This document shows, in pieces, positions 1 to 11,345 of a stretch of DNA of 64,000 nucleotides. Position numbers and translations under genes: made by a program. Source of the stretch: Calamus simplicifolius (Eukaryota > Streptophyta > Magnoliopsida > Arecales > Arecaceae); NCBI GenBank assembly GCA_900491605.1, contig UESW01004014.1, positions 699,880 through 763,879 of the forward strand. Reading direction: 5' to 3'. Numbering within the stretch: position 1 is the first letter of the stretch; every line of letters starts with the position of its first letter. The notes under the pieces are model-generated. The model had not been told where the DNA came from and ran no database searches. It worked only from the letters and a program-made list of their open reading frames with translations.

Positions 1-208
1 GTGGTACCCAATCTTCCGTCGGCACTGTAGCCCTTGGCTCTTCGGTTGTCGCCTCTTTTGCTGGCAGAGCAGCCTCCGAAGCCGGTCCCGCAGTCGGTAC
101 GGTTGGCTCCACTTCGGGAATGGCAGGCAGCGTTGATGGCTGGTTTTTAGTCCTCAGCTCCTCTGGGGGTGTATCAGTGGTGAGATTGATGTGAGCCTCC
201 CGATCCAC

Positions 209-1136
209 TCAGGGCTTGCGGATGAGCGGAGTTGGGGACCAGGACGGGATCGGCGATGGTGATCGAGGCCTTTTCCTTGACTCTTCGGCCTCTTTAGTTC
301 TTTCCGAGGCCCCTTCAGCCTCGACTTTCTTTTTGGCCTTTGCTTTAGCCCTCTTCTCGGCGGGGGCCCCATCCACTTGGGCTCTCCTTTCCTTGGCCGC
401 AACCCTTCTTACTACTTGGGCCGGCGGTAGCATATCTACACAAGTCAGAAAGGAATTAGTAAAAAAAATGAAGAGCGGGAGAAGATGAGGTGGGTCATGG
501 CTGCTCACCACCAGTTGGAATGAGGCCTGCAAGCCGAAGGTTCTTCTCGACCAAGAGCTGGTTACATCGAGTGATGCCGACAGTCAGTAGCTACCCGAAT
601 GCCACTTAGTCCCTTAGAAGTACGGAGGAATCTTTATTTAGGTCAGTGTTTGGTGTTCCCCAGACCCCTCTCACCATCTCAATATCAACAAAGAAAAACC
701 TATCTTTCCACCCCTTGACGGACTTAGGAAGATGAAGTTTGAGGGCTCTAGTTGGTCTGGGAGCGAAGGACCACTACTCAGCTTGTTTGCGAAGGGTGTA
801 GAAGCTCCGGAAGAGGAAAATCCTAGCTTCTATCCCCTGAAGGTGATACAGCACTAGGAAACCCACAATAGTCCGAATGAAATTCAGAACTAGTTGTGCC
901 GACGCCAAAGAATACCTATCTAACAGATTAAGGACGAAGAGGTGAAGAGGTAGCCGAAGCCCAGCCTTGAAGAAGGCTTCGTATAAGGCAACTTTCCCGG
1001 GACGGAAGGAAGTCACCCTATCTTCGGGAGTGGGGCAGAATAAGCGGATGCCGATGGGAAGGCTATACTTAGCCCTAAGGTTAACGATTTCTTGGGCGGT
1101 CATGGTGGAGGCAGTCCACTCAAGGGACTCCCTCAC
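209..1136 (-). pseudogene. Decayed antisense ORF with putative gypsy-type transposon domain (PF04195-like)
   Basis: Reading right to left, 1136-774 encodes 120 residues with the pattern typical of this plant transposon family: an F(R)PG stretch, then FKAGLRLPLHLFVLNLLDRY and QLVLNFIRTIVGFLVLY. Past a stop near 774 the same family signature continues (KGWKDRFFFV, about 670-715), so the gene is interrupted by stops. Further on, 532-209 is Lys/Glu/Arg-rich and ends in a Ser-Pro-rich tail, like the low-complexity region downstream of this domain. It lies antisense to the LTR that follows. Function is unknown; in Tat-lineage elements these extra ORFs are thought to be element cargo. It is clearly non-functional here. 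Confidence 0.6.
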
Positions 1137-1904
1137 GGCGGAAGAAGATGGGCCAGCGATGGCCGAATGGCGCCAGGTAGGGGCCCGACCAGCGGCCGGG
1201 CGACTCCCAATCGGAGATCATCCGATAGCTCGTCGCTATTCCAGCAGAACCCTATCGGGAGAGGAAGACGACCAACTACGTGCTGGGGAGGAGGAAGGTT
1301 GTGTGGGATCGGAGGAATAACCCCCAGAATCAGAAATGGAACAAGGAAGGGATGAAGACATGAAAACAAGGATGAACTGACCTGGAGGAAGAATCAAAAA
1401 GCTGAGAATCAGGACAAAAGGCTCGGGAAGAAGAATTGAAGCAGGGAGGTGAACGGATGCTCAGAGAGATTTAGGCTGGGAAGAATGGTAGGAGCAGTAA
1501 AAGTGAAAAGACGAAGGACGGGGACGACTCCCCCTTTTAAAGCCTACCATTTCAAATCATCCCGCCTGGTTCAGAGTGGTCACATGCCATCCCCCAACTG
1601 GAGAAGACGTTTTGGCATTTCGGCAACCACCCAAGGCGTAGGACGCGAGGGGCGTGACCAATGATAAGACAGTGGTGACTTCACCGCAATGATGGTGCCC
1701 GCTTTTTTATAGTTCCGTACTCGAGGAGGATCCCCCTCTATCCCAATGGCAGGACAGCGGTGGTGTTGCAGCATCTAATGCCTCGACATTAAAGAAGCGT
1801 GGCCTTCGGGGGCACGTGCCCTCGTAGCAGTTGCCAGCGTACGAAGATCAGCCACCAGTGATATTACGCCCCTTTTTGCTGGTGGTTGTGCACCCACCCA
1901 TCTT

Positions 1905-1919
1905 AAGGACGGAGGGGCA
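1905..1919 (+). other. Polypurine tract next to gypsy 3' LTR
   Basis: The purine-rich run AAGGACGGAGGGGCA lies two bases before the inferred LTR start at 1922. A polypurine tract at this place primes plus-strand DNA synthesis in LTR retrotransposons. The position supports plus orientation of the element despite its minus-strand ORF. Confidence 0.5.
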
Positions 1920-1921
1920 TC

Positions 1922-2690
1922 TGATGTGGCTGATCACGCTCCACAGGAAATGGGTTAACAAACTACATGATTTTCGAAGCTGAGCAATAATAAACAGCTG
2001 GTCCTGGCCTCGGGATCAGCTTCGGCCTCGGCCTTAATCTCGGCCTCAGCCTCGGCCTCGAGCACCGCCTCGGCCTCTGCCTCGAGCACAGCCTCGACCT
2101 CGGCCCCGAGCACAGTCTCAGCCTCGGTCGTGGCACCGAGCACAGTCTTAGCCTCGGCCTCGGATCCGACTTTAGTTTCAATATTGGCTTTGAGCATAGC
2201 CTCGGTTCTGGACCTGCTCTTGGCCTCTGGGTTCGACCTCGGAACCAGCCCTGAACTTCGTTCCCGAAAACCTAACAGATGCTCAGAGCCACCACGTGGC
2301 CCACTAACCCACTATCTCTAAGACTATGGGCAGTTACCATTATCTACAGCACACGTCTAGAAGTAATGCGCCCACCTACCACTTATGGTGCTACTTCTAA
2401 CGGACGACATGATCCAACAGTCATACACCAAGGGTAAGAGAGACCTCCAAACATGTATTAAAAAAACCCCCACTCACAACGAGAAAGGGGAATCACTCTC
2501 CATTACTCTATCGTCTCTAGAGTTGTTCTCCAAACCACTAACTAGAGCGTCGGAGGGTTCCCGTCGGAACCACCGGTCCGAAACTTTTGTTGCTGATTTT
2601 TGATCGAAGAGGATGGCCCTGCCATCCCATTGAAGATCCACGAAGCTCTTTTCTTACTCGACGCTCGCTGGAAGTGATTTGGCAGCAACA
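1922..2690 (+). repeat. 3' LTR of the gypsy element
   Basis: Bounded by TG (1922) and CA (2690) and preceded by a purine tract. It holds a CTCGGC-type minisatellite in its U3-like part, a T/A-rich step near 2455-2465 that could be the promoter, and a U5-like segment near 2540-2585 with the perfect short inverted repeat GGTTCC-CGTC-GGAACC. There is only one LTR copy in the window, so the limits cannot be confirmed by comparison. Confidence 0.5.
2009..2170. repeat. GC-rich minisatellite inside the gypsy LTR
   Basis: About nine degenerate units built on CTCGGC and CTCGAGCAC (6 and 18 bp). It is markedly more GC-rich than the AT-rich surroundings. On the minus strand it reads as Glu-Ala repeats, which are a by-product of the repeat rather than a protein gene. 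Confidence 0.75.
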
Positions 2691-5600
2691 ACCACAATTA
2701 TCCTTTCATCCTTTACCTTGCTGCAAGGAACAGTATAATTGAATGTAAAACAATCACAAGTGTGGAGAAAATAGTTGTAAGCAAACAGCATATAAAATGT
2801 GTAATGAGTGCCCTGGGTTATATAGCAAGGACTAAATACTAAATGATATATTAGTATATAATCGGCACAATGCAAGGATATAGTTCTTTTCCTCTATTTC
2901 TTTTTTGAAATGTAGTGTCATTATATGACAAATTATACTAAATAGATGGCATGAACAACCATGTATCTATGGCACATTAGGCACTGAATTGTAATGGCTA
3001 AGCAAAATTTCCATCATTAGAACTGATATCTACATGACAAATACAAAAACTTTGCATAAATTAAACCTTTGTGCAAAAACTCTTCCTCATTTATAGTGAC
3101 TCCGTATGATGTATGGGGTAGGATTTTTTCTTCTTTGTTTAATTATACTTGAATTCAATGTAGCAATGTAACAACTTAATCAATAAAAGGATTCAAGGGC
3201 CATGTTTTTGTTAAACAATAAGCAATGAATTCAATGATGACAAGCACGTTAATACTGCTATCATTAACATCTATTTCACATTAAATAATAAACTTTAATG
3301 ATGACTATGCTGGTTATCTTAAATTAATTTTGAAATATTTGCAGAAACTAGATATGGATCACATCGCATATCTTAAAAATTTTTATTTAGCGATCTATAC
3401 CCATATTAATTTAATAAAAAAAATAAGAAGATTAATAAATTGACCATCGCCGAATATCTTGAACTCTACCAACACCACCTTGGAATCCAAATCCTTTCGA
3501 TCACCACGGATCTCTTCAAACATTCTTCAAATTATGATGAACACAAATGAGTGAACATTTTTGATTTGGGTTAAGATCACATAACTGAATTTTTTTGTCA
3601 CTTTGTATTCTCAATATAAGATAAAGTGAAAATGAAGAAGAAAACTTTCTATGGGTGATGGGAATTATCTTACGATATTTTTCTCATATGAATCTTATAT
3701 TCCAAGAGAATAATAACTATCATCATTTTTTAATTAATTAATTAATTAATTAAAATTTAAAATAGCTTTTAACTTTTGAAGATTACTTTAAATTTAAGAT
3801 AACTTTCAACTTTTGGAGATTACTTTAATGTGGGTTGATAAGAGAAAAAATCTTTCTCACAATCCCATATATCTATCCAACAACCCATTATTGGTTTCTT
3901 TGATATCTTTAACGTGGGATGATATGAGAGAGAGAAAGCTCTCCCACGATTCCATATATTTTTTCAATACCAATTCCATATATTTCTTCAATAAATAAAA
4001 TAACTTCTGCATGCACCCTCCTTATGTAATATGCCTACGATGTGTTCTCTAGCACATCTATAATTTTTAATTTAAAATAATTTTAATTTATTTTAAATAA
4101 TTATATTATTTAAAATAAAAAGTAATCCAATTAATTTTTATATAAAAATTAATTTTTAATTTTTAATTTTAAATTAATAATTCAATCCAATATATCATAA
4201 AGTTCACATAATTTAATGGAGCCATTTAGAGGAACTATTGACATTATAATTTTAAGCTCCAATAATTTTGATATTTAATTAACACCTTAATTAAAATATA
4301 AAAATTATTAATTTTAAATTACTCCACTAAAAATTTAAAATTACACTCTTAAAATTATAAAATTAATTATATTCAAAAGAATTTGAATTATCTATTGATA
4401 TAGTCACTACATATAAATTAATCCTTCATAAACGGTTCATAATTAAAGCTAAGTATTTTTCGTTAATCTCTTTAATTATATCTTTCTCTATAAGTACCAT
4501 TAATTCTAAAATAAATAATATATTTATGATCTAATCATAAATTAAGCACTCTTATTATTCAAGCCCCAATCAACACTTTAAAAACCGTTCATTTGACTTT
4601 TTTACAAAGGAATGAATTGTATCTTATATATTAATATTTCTGATTATTTATGCTATTATATTTTAACATATCAAGAATTTGACACTATATTTCTGTATCA
4701 TTATTTGGTATATCAAAAAATATAATATAATAAATAGGAGTCTATTAATTACTCAGAATTAAGATCGATTCATCTATGACCATCATTAATTAATTTTGAA
4801 TGTTCTAATCTAATAATAAAATTTAATAGCAATTTATAATTAATCACATTTCAGTCTTATATAATTAAATTATATAAAGTACTTTCATTCCTATAATCTC
4901 ATTATCAACAATCCGAATAAGATCATTTCATTCAAAATGTAATGAATCATACTAATAATGTTAAATTAAAGATTTTAACTTTAATTTATAATTACAAATA
5001 ATTTATATATAATATTTAAGGTCATAATTAAATAATTTAAGGATTTTTGATATTTATAAAGCATCAAAACATGCATGCAAAAATAATATTAAAAAATTTC
5101 TTAAATTAATTGATAAAATAATACATCTTATTTATTTATGGACACATATCCCAATAGACTAAGTATATAATATTAATATTTATATGATGAATAAAGAATT
5201 CTGCACAAGCTGAGCCTTTATTTTAGACATGTATACTAGCATATTATAAAATGATGTGTGAATATAATTATTTTTTCTTTTTTTCCAACTAATTTTGAAA
5301 TTCAATATTGCAATGTACTCTTATCATTAATACCCACATCACTATTGTTAGCATCCAACCAATAAATAAAGAAGATTACATAAGCTAAGCCTTTATGCAA
5401 ACACCGTGGTATGATTTTTCTACTTGTTATAATTGTTCTTTAATGCTAACGTCTAAACATTGAATTAAAAATTTTGCAATATAACAATGTAATATATTAT
5501 CATAAATAGAACGTTGAAATACTTAAATTTTTGTTTGTATAATAAATAATAAATTTTAATGATGGCCGAACACATTATTACTAATATTATTAATATCTAC

Positions 5601-7163
5601 TGTATATTAAGCAACAAACTTGAAAAATGGTAATACTATATTTATATAGTGAATGAAGAAATCTATGTAAGTTCAATCTCTCTCTTTATCTCTCTAGATA
5701 TGTAATAGATAATACAGGACCAAGAATGATCAACAAATTACAATCCCGCTATGTAGAACATGCCTTTCGATGACTACAACTTGGTTCTTTATTTGGCTAT
5801 AATTTGATGGTTATTGCTAACATGGTCAATTTACTTTTACTCTTCTCACATGATTAGATTTGGTTTCACACAAACTTAGTTTGTTTCATACACATTTATA
5901 TTTTTTTAATAGATAATTTGCACATCTCAAGAACACAAAATATCTATCCAAGTAAAGGATCTCTCCTATTAGTATTCTTTTTCAACCCCTATATAATATT
6001 TGAGTAATCTATTCTTTTGTTTTGTAAATGTGTTTTCATGCATGGTTGCACACAATAACGCTATCAAGAACTTATCAATAATATGTCTTTTATTTATGGT
6101 TTTCATTTAACTCGATTCCAACCAAAGTCTGTCAGTATACTTATTTCAAGTGAGGGTGCAAACTAGCACACTTACTAAAGATGTTGAGAGTTAGGTACTA
6201 AGAATTTGGGTTCCAATCCCACCTTCACCCAAATTTTGCTAGGAATTCTCCCATCTTAGAATTTTTGAAAAAAGGGTTCAAGCAAGACCTAGATCCAAAT
6301 TTTGGATATAATCTAGAGCAATAGATTTGAAGCCATGGATATGGATCCAGACATTATTTGAATCGAAAGAGATATTTACTAGAGTCCAACCTATATTATG
6401 TGAGTAATGTTTAAAAAGCTTATTGATAATAATTCTTTTTCTGGGTCCCTTGTTTTGGTAGCAATTTATCTTTTAACTCTATGACTTATAATCAAAATAG
6501 GGTACATAAGAATAAGCATAAGTGTGTGCAAAAAACAAGGCACAAGTGTGTACATAATACAAAATACAGACTAAAAACTGAATGAATATGGGTATAGACC
6601 AACTACCAAAAAAGGCCAATCAAGAATCAAGGGTTGGAACGTTGTTTCAACGACACATTGAAGAAAGAAAGAAAACTTAACACCTTATCCTTTGTTTGCT
6701 TACAATTTTATGTTTAGCCCTATAGAGTTAGCATTTTATGTCAAATCCTAATGCATTTAAGTGACTATATCATACACACACTTATTGTATGTGTCCATAT
6801 ATAATTGATGTGGCATAAAATAAGTGCCTAGTCAATGCGTAATGTGAGAAGCAAAGAAAAATCCATCAAGCATGCCCCCGAAAAGAGGGATCAAAGGACA
6901 TGCAATGCCCAACCCTCGATGTCAAATGATTAAGATAAGTCCTAGAACTTAGAAGGGGTTCTGACTAATCCTAGCACCTTACAACTAGTAGAGGTCATCA
7001 CCTAAGATATATTCAACATGCTCATGCAACATGTTAAGAACCTAACCATCTTGATGCAAAACTGTCCTACAAGGGTTAGGCCAAAGAAAGATATAGGGAG
7101 TGTATCTGTAGGCCAAATCATAACTCATGGAATAAGCAATCTCGCCTACCACAAGTTGAGGTA
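2691..7163. other. AT-rich intergenic DNA with diverged local repeats
   Basis: No coding sequence is supported; ORFs are short and have random composition. Local structure: (TTAA)n at about 3730-3756; a direct duplication with a period near 83 bp at about 3825-3960 (the segment around GTGGGTTGATA recurs as GTGGGATGATA); and diverged copies of a 100-250-bp segment at about 3060-3310, 5180-5400 and 5400-5620. The strong A/T bias around 4060-5100 suggests old transposon remains, but I cannot name a family. Confidence 0.6.
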
Positions 7164-7369
7164 TGTTGGCCCCTATATTGATTTTGATGATTCCAAAATA
7201 ATTAAGATTAAGTTTGTTATGAAAATTAAGAATAATGCAGGGACGTACAAATATCGTACAAATGAGTCAAATCTAACGAAATTTTATTTGTTACATGGTA
7301 ACTTATTTTCTCTTATCTTGAATATAGCTAAATGATTCAGTCTTCCCAGGGCATTTGCATGACTTCATG

Positions 7370-8480
7370 AGCTAGCTAGCTAGCTAGCTTGTTTTTCCTT
7401 TTAGCTACCTGGACTTGCACTCCTTGCTAACTACTTTTGCCTAGGGAATGCTGGCCGAATGGTTGGAGAAATAAGTTAGCTAGTTAGCTAACTCTCCTCC
7501 ACTCTTAGTTAACTAAAGAGCTAACCTATTTCATGCAGAATTCTCTTGGCCGAACAGTCTTTGGATTTAGTTAGCTGAGAAGCTAACTCCCTCCTTCATG
7601 GCGTGTGGAAGCTTATTGCAGTTAGCTAAGAAGCTAACTATTTCATTTCATTTTCTTCCTTGGCTGAATGATGGTTGAAAAGAGTTAACTTGAGAGCTAA
7701 CTATTTGTTGCAGCTTTTCTCCTTGCCGAATGACATTTAAATTAAGTTAGCTGGAGAGCTAACTACTTTGCAATTGAAGCTAACCATTCTCTTTGTAGAT
7801 CTTTCAAAACCATGTGGATGAGGAAATAAGCTAGCTGGAAAGCTAGCTACTCCTTTGGGCGCACCATGAAATTCAAATCAAGTTAGCTGGGAAGCTAACT
7901 CCTTTCTCTCTTGGGCATGTGAATGATGGATTCAGTTAGCTAGGAAGCTAGCTACTTTTTATCATGATGCATTTAACTTTTCATCTAGTTAGCTGGAGAG
8001 CTAACTATTCTATTTTTTCATCTCACCCAGCCGCATGAATTTAAATTCAGTTAGCTGAATAGCTAACTACTTTTCTCTTGATGCATGAAACTTTTCATCT
8101 AGTTAGCTGAAGAGCTAACTACTTTAACAAATTCTCATCCTGGCCGCATGGTTTCACTGTCTGAGTTAGCTGGAGAGCTAACTACTTTTTTTTCCTGGCT
8201 TCATGCACTTTTGAAATAGTTAACTAGAAAGCTAACTATTTTTATCTGTGGCAGAATTTTTTCATCTCCAAGCCGTGCACTTGTCAAAACAAGTTAGCTA
8301 TAGAGCTAACTAGTTTTTCTGGAAGCTAATCCTAGCCGTATGCATGAAGGGAACAGTTAGCTTGAGAGCTAACTGCTTTTTTTCCTTCTCATGGCTGATT
8401 TCTTCCTCTTGCCGTGGAGCTTTGCTAGATAGCTAGCTGGATTTGTATGCTAGCTAGCTTGGAGCCTTTTCTTTCTTCTT
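7370..8480 (+). repeat. Array of about 17 short palindromes in the 5' LTR (U3)
   Basis: Units have the form AGTTAGCT-N4-AGCTAACT (for example at about 7567, 7620, 7745, 7880, 7986, 8049, 8101, 8164, 8292 and 8355). They have 8-bp inverted arms and a 4-bp spacer and recur every 50-75 bp. A conserved filler (CCGAATG, CCGCATG or GCATGAA) sits between many of them. The array opens with a GCTAGC run at 7371-7389. Known: Sirevirus LTRs have been described as carrying repeated palindromic motifs in their regulatory part. Role inferred: binding sites or silencing targets upstream of the promoter. Confidence 0.85.
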
Positions 8481-8744
8481 CATAAGCCAGACGTCTTCAA
8501 AGAAGCTAGCTGAAAATTAATTCCAGCCAACCACCACTCTGCACTCTTACATGCTCTCTCTCTCTCTTTAATTATATTTCATTCTCATGATTACTGACTT
8601 TTGATCTTTTGGTGTTTGATAGAGATCTTTTTCATCAAAGGATTAAATGCAATCAATGCTTGGGGAAATAATCTCAAACGGTTACATTTTTCTACCGTTT
8701 TAATTTCCTCTTATTACCAATGTATCTAATGGACATTTTTTTAG

Positions 8745-8753
8745 TTTAAATAG
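8745..8753 (+). promoter_or_regulatory. TATA-like box of the 5' LTR
   Basis: TTTAAATAG lies just after the palindrome array and is followed by a conserved leader (CTGAGATCAGAGG). The same box and leader recur in the 3' LTR at about 17889. Transcription would start near 8775, which puts the U3/R border there. The promoter role is inferred from position and conservation between LTRs. Confidence 0.45.
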
Positions 8754-9075
8754 CTGAGATCAGAGGAATACAATGACGAATCTAAAAAAAAAAGAAGAGA
8801 AAGAAATCAAGAAAGAGAGTGTTCATTGCATATTTTTTGGAGTGTTGGAAAGCAAGTTCTTGTGCATTGAAGTTGACAAATCTCAATCACTGCTCAAGTC
8901 GTCCAGATCCGGTAAAGCATTCAAAGCTTCAGCTACCTCGGAGATCCACATTCATTGCTGAAGATTTGCTTCAAATTTGTAAAGTATTCTTTGAATATTT
9001 GCTCAAGTTAGGAGCTATCTGTTATCTATTCTGAAATTTCTTGTAATAAGGTTAAGGATAACCCTAGATTGTTGA

Positions 9076-9230
9076 TTGGCTTCCTTGTGCCGTTAAACAA
9101 GAGATCTAGCTGGGTAAGGCTAGGGTTTGGTTTCCTTGTGCCGTTAAACAAGAGGACTAGCCGGGTAAGGCTAGGGGTTTGGCTGCTTGTGCCGTGAAAC
9201 AAGAGGACTAGCCGGGAAGGCTAGGGGTTG
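9076..9230 (+). repeat. Three tandem units of about 51 bp near the 5' LTR end
   Basis: Each unit reads TTGG-CTTCCTTGTGCCGT-(T/G)AAACAAGAG-GACTAGCCGGG-AAGGCTAGGG. Each contains a small inverted repeat (CTAGCC...GGCTAG) able to form a hairpin in the transcript. Units start at 9076, 9127 and 9179. The same triplet is present in the 3' LTR (18223-18376). Confidence 0.8.
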
Positions 9231-9471
9231 TAATCATTGTGATACGATTAGTAAAATTCCAAAGGGTTTTTGGGAGTGGATGTAGGAGCCGAGTTTGGCA
9301 CCGAACCACTATAAACCCTGTGTTTTGATTGCTTATTCTGTGTGATTTTTTCGTGCACTCCACTACACCGCTGCAAAATTTTTAACTAGTGATTAAGCAC
9401 ATATCTGCGCTAGTAATTAATTTTAAATACCCAATTCACCCCCTCTTGGGTTGCTACATCTGGGCAACAAG

Positions 9472-9483
9472 TGGTATCAGAGC
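9472..9483 (+). other. Primer-binding site (initiator Met tRNA)
   Basis: TGGTATCAGAGC lies two bases after the 5' LTR end. It is complementary to the 3' end of plant initiator methionine tRNA, the usual primer for minus-strand synthesis in copia elements. Confidence 0.9.
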
Positions 9484-9544
9484 AGCGTGCTCTTGATTCC
9501 TATAGCTTTGAGAAGCTTGGAGCCAAAGATCAGTAGTAATCCAA

Positions 9545-11105
9545 ATGGGATCTATGTTGACCGAAGGACAGTCAACTAATAGACCACCTTTGTTCAATGG
9601 AACAAATTACACTATTGGAAAGCACGAATGAAAATCTTCATTCAAGCACTTGATTATGATTTATGGGGAATCATAATTAATGGACCACACACACCCACTG
9701 TTAAGATTGATAATATTGATATTGCAAAGCCTGAATCAGAATGGGATGAGCAAGATAAGAAATTAGCTCAATTAAATGCAAAAGCTATGAATGTTCTTTA
9801 TTGTTCTCTTGATGCAAATGAGTTTAACCGTATATCTACTTGCATGTCTGCTAAAGAGATTTGGGATAGACTTGAAGTCACCCATGAGGGTACTAATCAA
9901 GTCAAGGAATCCAAAATTAATATGCTTGTTCATAAGTATGAATTATTTAAGATGGATTCAGCTGAAAATATCACTGATATGTTTACTAGATTTACTGATA
10001 TCATTAATGGTTTGAAAAGTTTGGAAAATCTTATGCTAACAGTGATCTTGTTAGAAAAATTTTAAGATCTTTACCTAGATCATGGGAAGCAAAAGTGACT
10101 GCTATACAAGAAGCAAAAGACCTCAATACTTTATCACTTGAAGAATTGGTCGGTTCTTTGATGACTCATGAACTCCAGCAACGAAACACAATGATGAAGA
10201 TGAATCAAAGAAGAAAAGGACTATGGCATTGAAGAGTAATGTTCAAGATGAGGAAAGTGAGGAAGAAACCAGTGATAGTGAAAAAGATGATGAAATGACA
10301 CTTATCTCCAGAAAATTCAAGAAATTTATGAGGAGAAAGAAATTTGGAAAAAGAAAAATATTTACCAAAGGAGATCATAGCAAAGAAAAGGAAAGAAGTG
10401 AACCTCCTATATGCTTTGAGTGCAAGAAGCCTGGACATATCAAACCAGAATGTCCACAATTGAAGAAAGGATTTAAGAAAGTAAAGAAGAAAGCTATGTT
10501 GGCTACATGGAGCGACAGTGAAGCAACAAGTTCAGAAGATGAAGAAAAGACTGAAGTCGCCAATGTATGTTTCATGGCTGATGAAATGAGGTAAGTCCTA
10601 GTTTTCTAGATGACTTTACTTTTGATGAATTGCATGGTGCATTCTATGAACTTGTAGATGATTTTGCAAAATTAAGTTCAAAGAACAAAGATTTGAAAAA
10701 TGAAATTAAAGAACTTATTCTTGAAAAAGAAAGAATTTCAAATAAAAATGAATCATTATTAAAGGAAAACCAAGATTTGAAAAATGAAGTGAGTAAATTA
10801 AGACCAATTATTGATAAATTTACTTTGAGTTCAGAAAAGTTAGAAATGATATTAAATAGTCAAAGGGCTGTTTACAATAGAGCTGGTCTTGGATATAATC
10901 CTATTGAAAGACAAAAATTTCTGAAAAATATTTATGTGCATGCTGATGATTCAACTAAAATTACATGCTTTAAATGTGGTAAATTAGGACACAAAGCATA
11001 TACTTGTCACACACACAAAGTTAAACAAATATGGGTTCCAAAAGGAACTATTTTAACTAACCCAAAAGGACCCAAGAAAGCTTGGGTACCTAAGAGCAAA
11101 ACTTA
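9545..11105 (+). pseudogene. copia gag, frameshifted
   Basis: Starts at ATG 9545 about 60 nt after the primer site. A one-base loss near 9615 breaks the frame after about 24 codons; the reading then continues from 9628, with another break near 10040 and a stop near 10593. It contains the usual copia gag core (KIFIQALDYDLWGII; EIWDRLEVTHEGTNQVKESK), a charged Glu/Lys region, a first CCHC knuckle (10412-10453), a long coiled-coil-like Lys/Glu/Asn segment (about 10650-10850), and a second CCHC knuckle (10966-11007). The long gag with two knuckles resembles Sirevirus gag. Its role is to form the virus-like particle and bind RNA. It is not functional as read. Confidence 0.85.
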
Positions 11106-11108
11106 AAA

Positions 11109-11345
11109 TTGTGTATGCAGGTGTGTCTTGCTACCCGAGCAACTAAAAGACAATGGTACTTGGATAGCGGGTGCTCAAGACACATGACGGGTGATGAATC
11201 TCAATTCATCACTTTGGAGGCAAAAGATGGAGGTGTTGTTACTTTTGGTGATAATGGCCAAGGAAAAATTATTGGCATTGGAAAAATAGGTATCACACCT
11301 CATGCTTTTATTGATAATGTCTTACTTGTGAAAGGATTAAAATAA
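11109..11345 (+). pseudogene. copia protease domain
   Basis: Contains the aspartic protease motif DSGCSRHMTG (Asp codon at 11163), with WYLD just before it and the usual downstream VLLVKGLK. It is followed at once by a stop at 11343. In an intact element it would cleave the gag-pol polyprotein. It is out of frame with what precedes it, so it could not be made as part of a polyprotein. Confidence 0.85.

Larger units (their letters stand above)
1..2690 (+). mobile_element. 3' part of a Tat-lineage Ty3/gypsy LTR retrotransposon, cut by the window edge
   Basis: Seen: a decayed ORF on the minus strand (209-1136), a purine tract (1905-1919), then a segment that starts TGATGTGG at 1922 and ends CAGCAACA at 2690. 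That segment carries a U5-like stretch (AGCGTCGGAGGG...GGAACC) reading on the plus strand. Known: Tat/Retand-type plant elements often carry an extra antisense ORF between pol and the 3' LTR, some with the putative gypsy-type transposon domain. The arrangement here matches that layout. The gag-pol part would lie left of the window. Lineage is inferred from layout and the antisense ORF, not from pol. Confidence 0.6.
7164..9469 (+). repeat. 5' LTR of the copia element
   Basis: Starts TGTTGGCCCC and ends GGGCAACA, directly before the primer-binding site. It matches 16412-18627 along its length with many indels. Contents in order: a palindrome array (7370-8480), a TATA-like box (8745-8753), a leader, and three tandem units of about 51 bp (9076-9230). 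At 2306 bp it is long for a copia LTR but in keeping with Sireviruses. Confidence 0.88.

Noticed and set aside
7018..7335. 105-codon open frame across the left LTR border
   Set aside because: It runs from flanking DNA into the LTR start at 7164, so it is a chance reading across an insertion junction.
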